Shown here: in pieces, positions 1 to 12,832 of the stretch
Position numbering within the stretch: position 1 is the first letter of the stretch
How the letters are laid out: every line of letters begins with the position of its first letter
DNA from: Epiperipatus broadwayi
Taxonomy: Eukaryota > Onychophora > Udeonychophora > Euonychophora > Peripatidae
DNA: 64,000 bases
Assembly: GCA_028023455.1 (NCBI GenBank)
Contig: JAQFVV010000030.1
Coordinates: 6,218,501-6,282,500 of the forward strand
Reading direction: 5' to 3'
Notes under the pieces: model-generated
Told to the model about the DNA's origin: nothing
What the model saw: only the letters and a program-made list of their open reading frames with translations
Database searches by the model: none
Position numbers and translations under genes: made by a program

Positions 1-409
1 TTACACCAGTATATAGCGCTATTAGCATATGTTGAAGCAGGCTTTTATGATCAATATGATGAAAATATATTAAAACTATAAAAATAGCTTTTGCTATAAC
101 AGAATAGGAAAAGATAAAGGAATGTATCAGTGCCTACGGGTTGATTTAATAATCATTGATTGGGAATTGTGTGAAAAATATAGACAGTTGTAGTATTATA
201 AGACAGTTTTAGAAGTTATGAAGGAAAAGGCTGATTGCTAAATAAAAAAATTTTGAGTCACTTTTTTGGGGCAAAAATCCGAAGTTTTATTGGAAACTTA
301 AAAAAATGATCAAGTTTAATAATTTTGTATTGAAATCTAGTCGTAGGAATATTTGGATAATGAACTGAGCACCTCATAAACCTTGAATACATAGATATAT
401 AAATTTGAA
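1..409. other. No recognised feature
   Basis: AT-rich sequence with no supported ORF, tRNA-like box or terminal repeat. Confidence 0.6.
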
Positions 410-545
410 TCTATTCTAGCGCCTCTCTGAGGAGTGTCAAAGCATGAAACCATTAGTCAGGGGTTGGGGGAGGGGTTCCTGACAGAGATATTTTAAATGA
501 TTTCTCTGGCCAAGCACTTATGACAAAGCTTGTTGAGCAATTATC
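410..545 (+). repeat. Dispersed repeat E, copy 1
   Basis: About 130 bp that recurs in inverted orientation at 15998-16140. Both copies share GCGCCTCT, a G/C homopolymer tract next to TTCCTGACAGA, and AAAGCTTGTTGAGCAAT. No coding content or terminal repeat is seen; the origin is unknown. Confidence 0.65.
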
Positions 546-1086
546 AGAGCTCTTTGTTTTTTGTTTTACAAGCTTAAAAGAAATGGGGTTATGTGATATA
601 TGACTTTTTTTTTATTGGATATAAATTTGTATTTGTAATATAGTGAAAAAAAAAAGTTGATAAATTTGTATTTGTAATATACATTAAAAAAAAAGTTGAA
701 AATTTGTTTTGATATTTTGAAGTCTTGCATATTTATAAGTCGATATGTAAAGAAATAAGCACAAACAAACTTAAAATCCAAACATCCTATATTTCAACGT
801 TTAAAATACTTTATTTTTTATAATGATCTGTTCCAATTTTTGAGATTTTTTTTCTCTTAATTTCTTACTTTTTTATAAACATGTCTGAGAAAAGACAAAC
901 AAATCTACATGTTTCTATTTTTAGAAAATTACAGGAATGCCGAAGAGTTGCGTTAGCAAACTCTTATAAAAAAAATTCTAAAAAATAGAACATTTAAATT
1001 TTTGGAGTAACAGTAGTCATGTATATATGTTTGTAAATTATATAGTAATATCCCAAATTTATTCACATCCTGAATCTTCAATTCGT

Positions 1087-1190
1087 TGCCAGGCCATCTC
1101 TATAAGTGAAAGATGGATTCCACCTTTCACTCTGGTCTAAAGACTTAAAATAGACAAGAAAGTTAGCACTTGGAATATAACAGTTTGAGA
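1087..1190 (+). repeat. Dispersed repeat F, copy 1
   Basis: Shares a block (CTATAAGTGAAAGATGGATT, then GTCTAAAGACTTAAAATAGA and AAGAAAGTT) with 1695-1800 in direct orientation. Unclassified. Confidence 0.55.
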
Positions 1191-1694
1191 TTTTTTTATA
1201 TTCCTAGAAGTTTACATGAACCCTATTAAACAGGAAAATGTAACTTTGTTTAATAAATAATCATTTTTAAAACTTTCAAACTCTATACTAGTATATCTTT
1301 AGAAAATGTATCAGATACTGCGCTTAGGTTAGTGACAACTCCACAGGTGGCAAATATTGGAATGGCTTTTAGAAATGGACAACTGTGAATAACAAATAAA
1401 CTGTGCCTAAGAGCTCCTGCTGCTTGTAGGATAAGATGTTGGTTCATCAAAGGTGGACATTGTTTTTAAAATACTCTTCTTTCTCTCTTTTCCCCCCCAT
1501 CTCTTAAGGTATTGTAGGTTTCTCTTCACAATATGCCTCTCATGCTATTGGAGGTCTCTTTGTACTAACTGTGATAATGAGATCGTGTATTCAGCATTAT
1601 TTAGATAATAAATATTATTTTGCATAAAGTTAGATGATTCGTAAATGTAAATCACATCATAATAACTCATGCTCATCTATAGCATGAGTTTTCA

Positions 1695-1800
1695 ATATGT
1701 TGTCAAGGAAACCGCTATAAGTAAAAGATGGATTCTATCTGTCAGTCTAGTTTAAGATCTTAACATAGGGAAGAAAGTTGACACATCAAAATGCTGAATT
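1695..1800 (+). repeat. Dispersed repeat F, copy 2
   Basis: Diverged direct copy of 1087-1190 (CTATAAGTAAAAGATGGATT and GGAAGAAAGTT). Between the two lies AT-rich sequence with no recognised gene. Confidence 0.55.
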
Positions 1801-2123
1801 TATGAAAAACTCACTGATTTCGAAAAGCATGATAATTACTGCTACTTCATTTGATGTTAAAAATAACGTTAATACATTATTTCTGTTCCAACTTTTTTTC
1901 AGAACTTTATATTGAAAACAAATGTACTATTTTGTTGGACAACTTTTATGTGATACAGGTTTTTTTAGTAAAAGAAATAAATGTAATTATAGTTCAATTT
2001 AATTTTGTGAGCCACCGAGCAACTGAAAAATTTATGCTAGATCTGTCCCCTCCCCCATGGAATGTAGAATTTCAAGACACTGAAAATAATTTAATATATA
2101 GAAAATTATCTTTGTAAATTATT

Positions 2124-2412
2124 AGTTTTAAGCCAATAAACATCGCATGACCATCACTTATTATGCTTGTGTATAACTGTTGTTAAAACAGGCAAAACTC
2201 ACTATACGTATTGCCACACACACCAAGCTAGAGTAATCAATGGATGCCAGAAGGCTTGTGCATAAAATCCCGAAGGCCACCAGCCAGAAACTAGTCTGGG
2301 GATATTGGATGAGTAGGCACTAGATGGGGGTTTTATGCACAAGCCTTCTCGCATCCATTGATTATTCTAGCTTGCTGTGTGTGGCAATACGTATAGTGAG
2401 TTTTGCCTGTTT
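2124..2412 (+). mobile_element. Foldback retroposon FB1, copy 1
   Basis: Inverted arms (AAAACAGGCAAAACTC and its complement) enclose a central block containing GAAACTAGTCTGGGGA. An extra 55 bp segment is present only on the 5' side. It is bracketed by the 9 bp direct repeat TAAATTATT (2115-2123 and 2413-2421). The hammerhead CUGANGA segment has been lost here, leaving stem II and the GAAAC-ACTAGTC side only. Confidence 0.7.
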
Positions 2413-2861
2413 TAAATTATTGGTTTGTTTCTATCATGAAGAAATTAGAATCATTCTTCTAACTGAATTGACATCAGAGTAAAAGCAATTATAGAAAGAA
2501 TGAACACCAGCAATCTTGGGCGAATATTCTTCACATCTTTCAAACTTTCTAATTAATATATGAATTTTAGATTTTATTGATATTTTATGTCTTTATTTAG
2601 TGCACTGCCACCAGATTTACTCATTTTTTTCTAGTGTCAGTCTGAATAGAAAATCACATCACAAATGGTATTTTTTTATCATTATAAATATTGATCTTTA
2701 AATATATCTAATGGATACATATTCAGATTACTAAAAGCATTATCTGAAAAACAAGTACTTGAAAAGTGCTTTTTTTTGCAAGCTTTATCTAAATCTTCTT
2801 GAGTAATTTAAATAAAAAAATTATCAAAATCATCAAACAATCATAATTTATTGTCAAGCAT

Positions 2862-2968
2862 TGCTAGCTGAGAGGTCAGCACAGCCACCTTGCAAGCAAG
2901 CAGTTGGTTGCAGACGGTTGTTATGGGTTCGCCTCCCAGCCGATGCTATGACATATGGAGAAAAAAAA
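2862..2968 (+). mobile_element. tRNA-derived SINE family A
   Basis: Pol III-type boxes are visible: box A TAGCTGAGAGG and box B GGGTTCGCCTCCC, about 55 bp apart. They are followed by the family end GCCGATGCTATGACATATGG and an A-rich tail. Six copies of the family lie in this window. Confidence 0.82.
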
Positions 2969-3086
2969 TCATAATTTATTTCTGGTTATGGAAACTTTAA
3001 TTAGAAAATTGTCTCTGTAGCATCTTATATAGTTTGTAATGAGGACATTAAATTAAAAAACTCATTAAGTCAAACTAATAGAGTTA

Positions 3087-3328
3087 AATCTTTTCAAAAT
3101 AATCGCAACTTCTTACACCTTTTAAGCAAAAATATTTATTAATTATAATAACAGTTTTGACTGTTCCTCGCAGTCTTCTTCAGATCTCAGTCTATGCCTC
3201 TACTGTTATTATAATTAATAAATATTTCTGCTTAAAAGATGTAAGAAGTTGTGTATTATTTTGAAAAGATGTATTGTTGTATATGAAGAAGCAAACTTAA
3301 GGAAGAGGAAGAAGGGTTTACAGAATTA
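3087..3328 (-). mobile_element. Foldback retroposon FB3, copy 1
   Basis: Arms of about 70 bp (3088-3160 against 3200-3270) carry AGCAAAAATATTTATTAATT and its complement. The 11 bp direct repeat TAATAGAGTTA occurs at 3076-3086 and 3329-3339. On the - strand the loop reads CTGAAGA, then GACTG/CAGTC as a potential stem II, but AAAAC in place of GAAAC, so it is at best a decayed hammerhead. Confidence 0.65.
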
Positions 3329-3404
3329 TAATAGAGTTATGTTAAATCATTAATTTAAAGACAGCAGCTTAAACTGTGCAATAGTATAGTAAGTACATAT
3401 ATAT

Positions 3405-4755
3405 ATATATACCATGTTTTCCTGAATATAAGACCAGGTCTTATATTAATTTTTGCTCCAAAAGACATCTTAGGGCTTATTTTCAAGGGATGTCTTGTTT
3501 TTTCATATACAAAAATCTACATTTACATTTATCTATACGTCCATTTCTTTACAAGGGCCCCAAAATAACTGGAATTTTTCTCTGGTAGCTATGTCTGTTG
3601 TAGAAGATACCTCTTGTGGGGACGTTTCTGCATCAATCAAAATGTGTTTTGCATATTTGTTAATTTTTGTAATGGTTCAAAATTTGGAACACTATGAAAT
3701 TCTTTTTTCTTTTAGGGAAAACAGTTGCTTGAAATTGCTTACAATAAAGTTGCCCTGGAAGACACAAGTTTATGAGCAGTTTAATGGAAAGGTTAAATTC
3801 ACCACATCCCAAAAAAGTGTGATGAGTGAAGTCTAGTGTTAAGATGCTGCTGATTTTTGGGGGATGCAAACAATATTGTCCAATCAGAATTCATTTGTAA
3901 CAATCGGGCATTTAAAATTTACAAGTTCTGAACCTTTTGCATAATGCAGTAAAATGTAAACATCCCCTTTTGTGCAATGTGTGGAGTGCATTTTTCATCA
4001 CAACAGTGAATGTGAAACAATTTTTAATTAAATTCAACATGACCCAGCTTATTCATCACCACATTCACTCAATCTTGCTTGTACAACTTCTTTTTAATCT
4101 CTCAAATGAAGAAATGTCTCAATTTTTTTTGCAGGATTAGAAATGGTGGAAAAAATGATGGAGGCATGCATTTAAAGGCATCATTTTGCAAGTGTTTTTG
4201 GACTATTTTGAAAAGTGCAAAAACACATTTAAATTGACCTCATTGAAAAAAATAAAGGACTGAAGTGGAATTGGGCTGGACATATTGCTAGAAAAGATGA
4301 TAATAGATGAACAACTGAAATCTTAAACTGGATTCCAAGAGATTGTAAAAGACCCAAAAAGAGACCACATGTGAGATGGATGGATGAAATAAGAAAATGT
4401 GCAGGTATGATGAGAAGAGAAGCTAAAGATTGGAGAAGATGAACTGAACTTGGAGAGACTTTCATCCTGCAGTGGATTGATAATGGTTGTTGTTGATGAT
4501 GATTGCATTTAATAGGCTATACATTGAAAGTGATTCAATTTGCATCACTTACAAATAAATATACAATTTTTTATTACAAAATTCCAGTTATTTTTTGGTC
4601 TTCTCATCCTATAATTCAATATGTCCCATCTGTCTTGCTGGCAATCTTAAGTAGGGCTTATATTTAGGGTAGGGCTTACATTATAAGCATTCTGAAAAAT
4701 CATGCTAGGGCTTATTTTCAGGTTAGACCTTATTTTCAGGAAAATGATATACACA
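3405..4755. mobile_element. Non-autonomous DNA transposon-like element
   Basis: The left end (CCATGTTTTCCTGAATATAA at about 3411) and right end (complement of TTATTTTCAGGAAAATG at about 4730) are inverted repeats. Subterminal blocks containing AGGGCTTATTTTCA are shared. I recognise the AATAAGAC...TTTTTGCTCC type of terminus as that of a widespread cut-and-paste family but cannot name the superfamily safely. No transposase ORF is seen. A LINE 3' fragment sits inside at 4225-4510. Confidence 0.6.
4225..4510 (+). pseudogene. RTE-type LINE, 3' end fragment
   Basis: Matches the 3' end of the LINE at 5860-8520 at nucleotide level: GAATTGGGCTGGACATATTG, AGAGACCACATGTGAGATGG and a GTTGTTGATGATGATG terminal microsatellite. 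It encodes the C-terminal region after the RT (KWNWAGHIA-like) with stop codons, and is a dead 5'-truncated copy. Confidence 0.75.
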
Positions 4756-5859
4756 CAATACAGTAAATTAATACCCCAACACTGGTTTGTTAAATAGGAA
4801 TCTTTTCAATTCAAAGCACAAGATAAAACTTTGTAAGACAAGAAGAATGGATCAGCCTTATCTTTTTAACTAAATTCAATTAAAATAATATAAAAGCAAT
4901 TTGAAACATAGCTTTAAAGAAGTAATTTGGTTAATTTAGGATCTTCATGCTTTCTTTCCAAAGTGCTTCAGACTTGCCTATATAAATGAATTTAGGTAAA
5001 AGAGATAAGATGGTCCATTCTTTTCTTTTAAAAAGTTTCAAATTGTGCTTTGGATTGAAAATATTTAATTTACTTAATACAATAGCTGAGAAAAGTTTAT
5101 ATATGTTGCATAAAATAGAAACATTTTGTATGTATAAGTTTTTTTGCCAAAAATCAGGTGGAATAATAAAGTAATAGGATATTAAGTTCAAACAGTAATA
5201 CTTGGTCATTATCATGTGCAATTGTCATTGTTTATCATTCTCTTAATGCAATTTATTCTAGTTTCTCAATATTAACAATGACATTATACATTTAATGAGA
5301 TCTTTAATAGGGGGGGGGGAATCTAAGTAGTACAATTAATTATAATTATATATTTGAGTGAAATTTTTATTCCATTTCTATTTTTACACCCATCAAAAAT
5401 TTAGTTATATGTAAATATTTAATTTTTCTAATAATAATAAAACTATATTTTTAAAATCAAAATTCACATAAACTCTGAATTGAAAATGTTTAATTAAACT
5501 AAAAAAAGAGAAGAGCTACTTTAACTATATTCCTTTCTTTAATGGCTATCAATATGTATTTATAATTAAAGGGAAACCCTCATAATGTATTCATTATTTT
5601 ATGTAACTGCCGTGTGAATGACCAAGGATTCGAATCTAGGTGGATATTTTTTTTAAGTAGTTATGGATTTTTAAATTAATTTTTCTAATAAATATATACA
5701 ATCATGACAGACAAAAATAAATCATGACTCTTATTCCCAGGAGGCCGTAAAGTAACCAGCCAAGGCAGTGATTGGTGGCCAAAGGTGGAGGGTGCTAAGA
5801 ATCCCTTGATTGCAGACCCAGATGGCCATTTGATGTTAATTTTTTATTTAGGTACATAA
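4756..5859. other. No recognised gene
   Basis: AT-rich sequence. 5740-5830 is locally GC-richer (AGGAGGCCGTAAAG onward) and could be the decayed 5' region of the LINE that follows, but no coding frame is supported. Confidence 0.5.
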
Positions 5860-8520
5860 AACTGCAGATCACTTTAAAGTGAAGGAAGATTGCAAGAAGA
5901 ACTGTCTCATATTCAATGGTACATTATTGGACTTTGTGAAGTTAGAAGAAAAGGTGAAGACACAATAGATTTAAAAAGTGGACATGTACTCTACTACAAA
6001 CGAACAAATATTGGAAGTGGAGTAAGTGGAAGAACAACCTTGTAGATATTGGTGGCATACTGGACAGAGTGGCAAGATTAGTTATTCAACTTAATAGCAT
6101 ATACCAAATACAGATAATTCAGGTTTATGCCCCCAAAAATTCTCATAGTGGTGAAGTAATAGAAGATTTTTATATGGATGCACAAAAGGCTTTTGATCAG
6201 ACTAAAATACATTTTAAAATTGTTGTGGGAGAATTGATAAACAAATGAAAGATGAAAGTGCTGTAGGTAACTTTGGTTATGGTAATAACAATGAGAGAGG
6301 ACATAGACTTATGGAGTTTGCAGAAAAAGAAAAAAATTATATTATGAATTCTTTTTTTGAGAAAAGTATTAATATGAAATAGACATGAAAGCATCCAAAT
6401 GAAGGTACAGCAGAATTTGATTATATTTTGATTAACAGAAAATACATATTTCAAGATTGTAATGTCCTTAATAAATTAAACACAGGAAATGATTATCGAT
6501 TAGTAAGATGTAAGATATGTATTAATGCAAAACTAGAGAGACAAAAAATTTATTAAAAAAAATAATATTTACAATTGATATTCCTAATCTTCAGAAACAT
6601 TCTAATGAATTTTTTTGAACATGATTCTGATTTGAATGGAATTAATAGGAAAATAACTGATACACTTTTAAAAACCGCAAGAGATAGCTGGTAGAAAAAA
6701 GCAGCAATTGACCAATAAAATTTCTACTGAGACTAAAGAATTTATGAAGAAAAGAAGTAATTTGAAGATATATTAAAATGATGTATTAAGAAAGATTGAA
6801 TATTTCAAATTTTGTAAGATGGTGAGAACAAATGTTAATAATGATATAAGAAAGTATAACTGTGAACTAGCAAGGAAAGTTATAGAAGAGAATAAAAGTG
6901 TCATGAGTGTAAAACAATATTTTGGTATTGGTAGGAACTTATATCTGCAATAAGAAAAAAAAAGGAACTATTACTAAAAAGAGAGATGACATCATGAAAG
7001 GGGTAGAACACTTTTATCAAGAATTATATAATAATAAAGAACAAGTACCTCCTACATCTATTATATTTTCTGAATTGCCCAGGATTTTACATGCAATTAA
7101 ATTTATGAAGAAGGGAAAAGCTCTAGGTAATGATGGAATTATAATCGATATAGTAAAAGAAGCAGGTGAAGAAATATAATTTTTTTTGGGCAAAGTTATA
7201 TATCAAATGTCTAAATGATAAAGATGTATCAGATAATTGGAAGAATGCAGTATTGATATTAATATTTAAAAAGATGATAAAGAAGATATTAGAAATTACA
7301 GACCTATCAACCTTTTATCAGTTTTATACAAAATTTTTACCCAGATAATTACAACTCGTCTACAGAGAACATTGGATTTCCACCAACCAAGAGAACAAGC
7401 TGGATTTAAAAGTGGTTTTAGTATAGTAGATTATATCCAAGTATTGGGAGAAGTTATAGAAAAGACCAATGAATATGAGTTGCCATTATGCCTTGGGTTT
7501 GTAGATTATGCAAAGGCATTTGAGCATTTCTTCAATGATTAAAGCATTGGATCATAAAGATATAGACCCAGGATATTGTCATATTTTGAAAAATATTTAT
7601 AAAAATGAAACAGCAACAATTATATTACATAATGATATTAGGAAGGTTAACATTGAGAAGGGGGTAAGACCAAGTGATTATATCTCCAAAACTCTTTACA
7701 GCAGTGCTGCAAGAAATATTTTGTGGATTAAAATAGGAAGATAAAGGAGTGAAAGTAAATGGAGACTATTCAAGTCATTTAGATTTTGCAGATGATGTAG
7801 TTGTTTTTGCAAATAATGCTTCAGAGTTTCAAGAAATGTTGCAAGAGTTATCAAATGAAAGTAAGAAAGAACTAAAGGTAAATGTTAAAAAAAGTTAAAG
7901 TAATATTCAATGGATAAGATTGATTATGATGAGTTAGAGGAAGTTAACAACTACAAATACCTTGGTAAGATTATTACTACAGATGGAAATATAATGAATG
8001 AAATAAATCATTGAATTAAACTTGGTTGGAGTGCTTTTGGTAGAAATAATTTGATACTAAAAGCAAATATGTCTATGTGTTTGAAAACAAAGTTTTTAAT
8101 AAATATGTTTTATTAGTTCTTACTTATGGATATGAGACCTGGACACTTAATAGAAAAGCAATACAAAGACTTCAGACCACTCAAAGAAATATAGAGAGAT
8201 ACATGTTAATAATAACAGGAAAAGATTGAAAACGCAATACATGGGTAAGAGAACAAACAAGTTTTACTGACATTATTGAAAGAATTAAAAGATTGAAGTG
8301 GAGTTGGGCTGGACTTATTGCTAAAGGAAATGATAATAGATGGACAATTGAAGTCTTAAACTGGATTTCAAGAAATTATGAAAGACCCAGAAAGAGACCA
8401 CATGTGAGATGGATGTATGGATGTGCAGGGGTGATGTGGAGAAGAGAGGCTGGAGATTGGAGAATATGGATTGAACTTGGAAAGATCTTCATCCTTCAGT
8501 GGATGGTTGATGATGATGAA
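5860..8520 (+). pseudogene. RTE-type LINE retrotransposon, decayed (endonuclease + reverse transcriptase)
   Basis: Non-LTR retrotransposon that would encode an AP-like endonuclease and a reverse transcriptase for target-primed copying. Endonuclease pieces include IIGLCEVRRKGED (about 5925), YQIQVYAPK-like text (about 6100) and EFDYILINRKY (about 6415). RT pieces include KKGKALGNDGI (about 7110), EDIRNYRPINLLSVLYKIF (about 7290), QAGFKSGFS and VDYAKAFE (about 7395-7525) and the catalytic LDFADDVVVFANN (about 7780). The post-RT domain has KWSWAGLIAKGNDNRW (about 8297). The order and C-terminal motif are those known for the RTE clade. Many stops and frameshifts break it, so it is inactive. The 3' end is a GATGAT-type microsatellite, as in the fragments at 4225-4510 and 52600-52930. 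Confidence 0.85.
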
Positions 8521-8721
8521 CTAAAACCAATTTATCTGCCTGAACAATCATTAGTCCTTAAATGTGTAGTTAGTCATTTTTATGCAGAAAGTAAAAAAAA
8601 AAGGATACCATAGAACAATGCTTTCACCTTGCAAAAAGTAAGGTTGCATCATTTTACAATCATATTAATCATCTAACTAATTCAGATTAATTTAAAACCT
8701 TTTTCTTATAGCTGAAACTAT

Positions 8722-8942
8722 TAAAACAGGCAAAACTCTCCATACAGTAGTACCACTCAGTGCCAGCCAGAGTAATCAATGGATGCCAGAAGGCTTGTGC
8801 ATAAAATCCCCATCTAGTGCCTACTCATCCAATATCCCCAGACTAATTTCTGGCTTGCATTGAGTGGCACTGGAGAGTTTTACCCATTTTAATAACAGTT
8901 ATGTGCAAGCATAATAAATGGTGATGTTGTGATGTTTATCTA
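8722..8942 (-). mobile_element. Foldback retroposon FB1, copy 2
   Basis: Inverted arms (TTAAAACAGGCAAAACTCTC and complement) plus the extra 5' arm on its - strand 5' side (to about 8942). A 7 bp direct repeat AAACTAT flanks it (8715-8721, 8943-8949). The central block keeps GAAATTAGTCTGGGGA but has lost the CUGANGA part, so no ribozyme is expected. Confidence 0.65.
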
Positions 8943-8949
8943 AAACTAT

Positions 8950-9467
8950 GTTGATTTTTATGGACTTACTTCCTAAAAAAATCATAAACTTGTTTGTGGT
9001 GTGAATTTTTTTTTAAGGTTTACTGGTTCTGATCCAAACCTTGGTTTGTGGATGTAAGATGAATTCACTAACCATTAAAACAGCTTACTGAAAATCAAAA
9101 ATAAATGATTCTCATGGCTTACCACGAATGTTTTTCCTTTAATTTGCAGTAAACTAGTTATAATTTTATGTTTATTTTTATATTTAAATAGAAATATACT
9201 GAAAAATTTTAAGAATGATTGAAAATAAACAGTTTTATATAAAGTTAAATGTTTATCAAAATTTCAGCTAGAAAATGTTAATTAAAAAGTTATAGGTGGT
9301 TTTTCAAAGTAGGGACGGAGGTGACATACATTCTTCGCAGCAATGCCTGTAATAAAAATAGAATAAAAGAAATCTAATTCTAGATTCAAATTATATCTAT
9401 ATATTTTTAAAAGGATTAGAAAAAAAAAATTAAACCTTTGTAAAATAATTAAAATTAGTGATGTGAT
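8950..9467. other. No recognised feature
   Basis: AT-rich sequence between two mobile elements, with no supported ORF or repeat. Confidence 0.5.
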
Positions 9468-12200
9468 GTGTTACGGTTCTCCTTTATCGAATTCAATAAT
9501 CTCTCAGTCAATATGTCCAAGAAAAATTTGTTAGCCACTTTCTCTTCTTTTTATATTCCCCAAATTAAGTTTTCCCATATTCTCTATCCTATTCTATCCC
9601 ATTTTCACATCATCATCTTTGTCAACACTACGGCCTTTATATCTAAATCTCTCTTATCTTTTCCCAAACCCAGCATAAAGACCAATAACCTACTTTCTGT
9701 ATAATCACTTGGTCTATATTTATGCTCCCACAACATCACTACTTATACCCTTTCTGTTTGTCAGCATTTACATTTTATTAAAAAATGCCTAATATTTTCC
9801 ATGCTTTCTTTACATAACATGTAGATTAAATCACCCCCATTTTTCCATTTATGTGTGTATTCCCTTGTTGCTAACAATCCTGTTCAAGCTTTAAACAGTA
9901 AACTACTTTCCCTGCTATTATCATAAATTAACTCATATTTAATATTCTGTTTACTTGTATAAATATTTAAACTCTTTTTACTTTCCATACTAGTTTTCCA
10001 TCTCTCTAGCTCCCTGTTTTTTATTAATACATCTATTCTTCTATCCCAGTCTTTGCCACTATAACACTCAACAAATACTCCTAACATAATCACCCCACCC
10101 TTTGTATAAGAACACTAATATAAAGTCTTTATCCAAATCTTCTACATATTGTACTACCTTGCTCACCTATTTTGTTGCCTTTCCTTTATTCATAACCCAA
10201 TTAAATACTACTTTGGCTATTCTCTTATTATATATAAATTGCAATCTACCGAATATTTTCATTTTTCTTTTTGCATCTCTCACAAAAAAACTTGACCATC
10301 CCATTTCTTCTTGAATTTCCTCTTTTGCTGGCCACACATAGCATCTAATGCATGTTTTCCTATTTCTTTGTACTTTTTATAAATAATCTAACATCCCTTT
10401 GCTATCACATAACACATCCCTGTCATAGTTAACCCTGTTACTGCCACTCCCTTCCAACAATTTTTGCTACTTCTTATTTATTATATGAAAACACTGTTAA
10501 TTTCTTTATCAGTCCCTTTCTTTTCTTTGCTTCATTTATCAATCCCCCCCCCCCATTTCTCCAAGAAAATCCTCTGATTACTTGAGACAATTCCTGAATA
10601 GCTGTACCTATTCACCACACTTAATTTTATATCTCCCAAGAAGAATTCTTTCTTTTTTCTTTCCCACACATTTTCTTCACTAAATTTGATCCCCATCTCA
10701 TTGCCTATTCCTGCTCAAGTCTTTAACACAACTTTCATATCTTCCCTATTTTCTATGCATAAGAAAATATCAAATAAAAGACCTAATAATGTATACACTC
10801 CCTTGCCATCTACTAATGGTATCTCTACCCCTCTTTCCAATCTTTCTATGGCTCTTTTCATCTCTCTCAAATATAATAAAAACAAAATAGGGGACATAGG
10901 GCATCCTTGCCTTAATCCCACTTTATTTTTAACTCTTATTCTATATTTCCTACTTGATATGTATATTAATTATTTTCATACAATCTCTTAATAAGATCCA
11001 CTTAAGCCCCATTCATTTCCAAATTTACTAAACTTATTCATAATCTCTATTCACTCTGTCATATGCCTTCTCTATATGTATAAAGACCATATATAATTTG
11101 ACTACAAATAAACTATCTCCCATGCATCTATCCATTCTAAAACCTCCTTGCATTTCTCCCACTATAGTATTTTCTGCCTTTGCCATCTTTCTAGCCAGCA
11201 TATATGCAAAAACTTTATACAACCCTGACATTAACATTACTGATCTGTAATTGTTTATTTTTTTATTGTCTTTACCCTTTTCTTTAAATAATAACCTCTT
11301 GTATTATTCCAGCTATCTGGGAATTCTGTCTTCTGTGCCATTTTTTATTAAAGCATGATATTATATTTAATTTTGCCCTATTTCCCAAATTCATCACTAT
11401 CTCTGCTGCCCATCCATCTAAACCTCTTACCTTCCCATTTTTCAACTTCTTCCCTGCCTCATTCAATTCATTTTCTATAAAACTATTATTGCCATTATTA
11501 TGTACTTTTATGATTGTTATTATTCTGTCCTTCATATCTATCTTTTCTATATCCATTACATACTTATTTAAGATTGACTCTAATTCTTTTCTAGAACTAC
11601 AGTCTTTTTCCTACTATTTCTCTCTCCAGTATATTTCCAAAATTTTTTACTCCCTTCCATTTTTATTATCTCTTCCAATAATTTACTATTTAATTTCATT
11701 CTCTCTATATAATTATCTACTTTAGTCAACTTCTTTTTATTTAAATAGTTTTTCCATTTAATATTAAAATCTTTTTCATTTTCTTTGTTCTTAATAGTAC
11801 ATTTATATTCTCTGCATGCTTTCCCAGTCTAATTTTCACTTTTACTAATTCTCACTTTTTTATTACTTTTATTCTTCTGAATACTCTCACCTAAAACCAT
11901 ATTTGCCATTTTTTCTACTTCACCACATCAATCCTTATATTCATTCCCAACAAATACTTCCATAACTTCTACTTTTATTTTATATTCTTTGAACATATTC
12001 TTATTATTCACTCTCTATCCATATTTTTCAGTATCCTTTCTACTTTATTATTATTTTCCATCACATTATTCTCTCTTCATTATCAAAAACTTTAATTTTC
12101 TGTACTTTATTCATCCCCTCTTTATCTACTAATATATAATCTATTGTATAAAATATATTATTTCTTGACCATATGTATTGCTCCTCATAAATATTTGATA
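9468..12200 (-). pseudogene. Second LINE-type retrotransposon, decayed
   Basis: On the - strand, separate open stretches give reverse transcriptase motifs in the right order: KKLKNGKVRGLDGWAAEIV (about 11450-11400), the palm region with MQGGFRMDRC and IEKAYDRVNRD (about 11170-11040), and GLRQGCPMSPILFLLYLREM (about 10915-10860). A post-RT region follows towards 9468. The 5' part (above 11560) is unreadable but has the same pyrimidine-rich + strand composition, so the element probably extends to about 12200. It is clearly different in sequence from the RTE-type LINE. The clade is not assigned. Frameshifts and stops make it a pseudogene. Confidence 0.8.
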
Positions 12201-12465
12201 AATTTCCAATGTTCAAATTTGTTGACAAAATTTTTTATTTATAATAACAGAACAATATATTAATGAAAGATTTTTACTAGAAATGTGGCAAAATTTGTGT
12301 GTGTGGGTGTAGAGTTTAATTTGAGTGCTTCATAGATTAATATTATAATTAAATCCGTTTTAATATAAAAATATAGTAAAATTAGTAATAAAATATAAAA
12401 TAAATGTTTTGAAGAATGTTTTGTTTATATATTTTCCAATTCACTGCTGACTTTGATATTCAAAA

Positions 12466-12481
12466 TATAATAATAATAATA

Positions 12482-12513
<32 letters not shown>

Positions 12514-12527
12514 AATAATAATAATAT
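12466..12527. repeat. ATA/ATG trinucleotide microsatellite
   Basis: TAA/ATA repeats, then about ten GAT units, then ATA repeats again. Confidence 0.9.
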
Positions 12528-12639
12528 AACACATGACTTCATATTACTCATTAGTTTCAGCAGTGTGTTTTTTTTCTTCACACCTCTTGATAGTTAAAAA
12601 GAGGGGTAAATGATGGTTGCTAGAAGAAAGGTCCATTAG

Positions 12640-12745
12640 ATTCTAAAAGTCCAAGTGCATTGTTACAAAATCCAAAGCTGTCATAAAAGCCATAAGGTTG
12701 AAATTAGTCTGGTGATATTGGATAGGACAGGATTCAATAGGGATT
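12640..12745 (+). repeat. Decayed hammerhead-element remnant
   Basis: The block 12674-12725 resembles the centre of FB1/FB4: AAGCCATAAGGTT (a possible stem II), GAAATTAGTC, then TGGTGATATTGGATAGGACA. The CUGANGA core is altered to CTGTCAT. No arms are clear. Confidence 0.45.
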
Positions 12746-12832
12746 CTTTAAACATTATCATCTGGCATTTATTTGTTATTAAAGCTTACTGTAAATGGCA
12801 TAGAAATATGAAAAAAAAAATAATAATTATAA

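Noticed and set aside
2862-2968. A functional tRNA gene
   Set aside because: Boxes A and B are present, but there is no cloverleaf acceptor stem and the sequence continues into a repeated tail shared by six copies, so it is a SINE.
3495-3836. 113-residue open frame
   Set aside because: It lies inside a non-autonomous DNA element, has no recognisable domain and has composition like the surrounding non-coding DNA.
12466-12527. CRISPR-like regular repeat
   Set aside because: It is a simple trinucleotide microsatellite in a eukaryotic genome.
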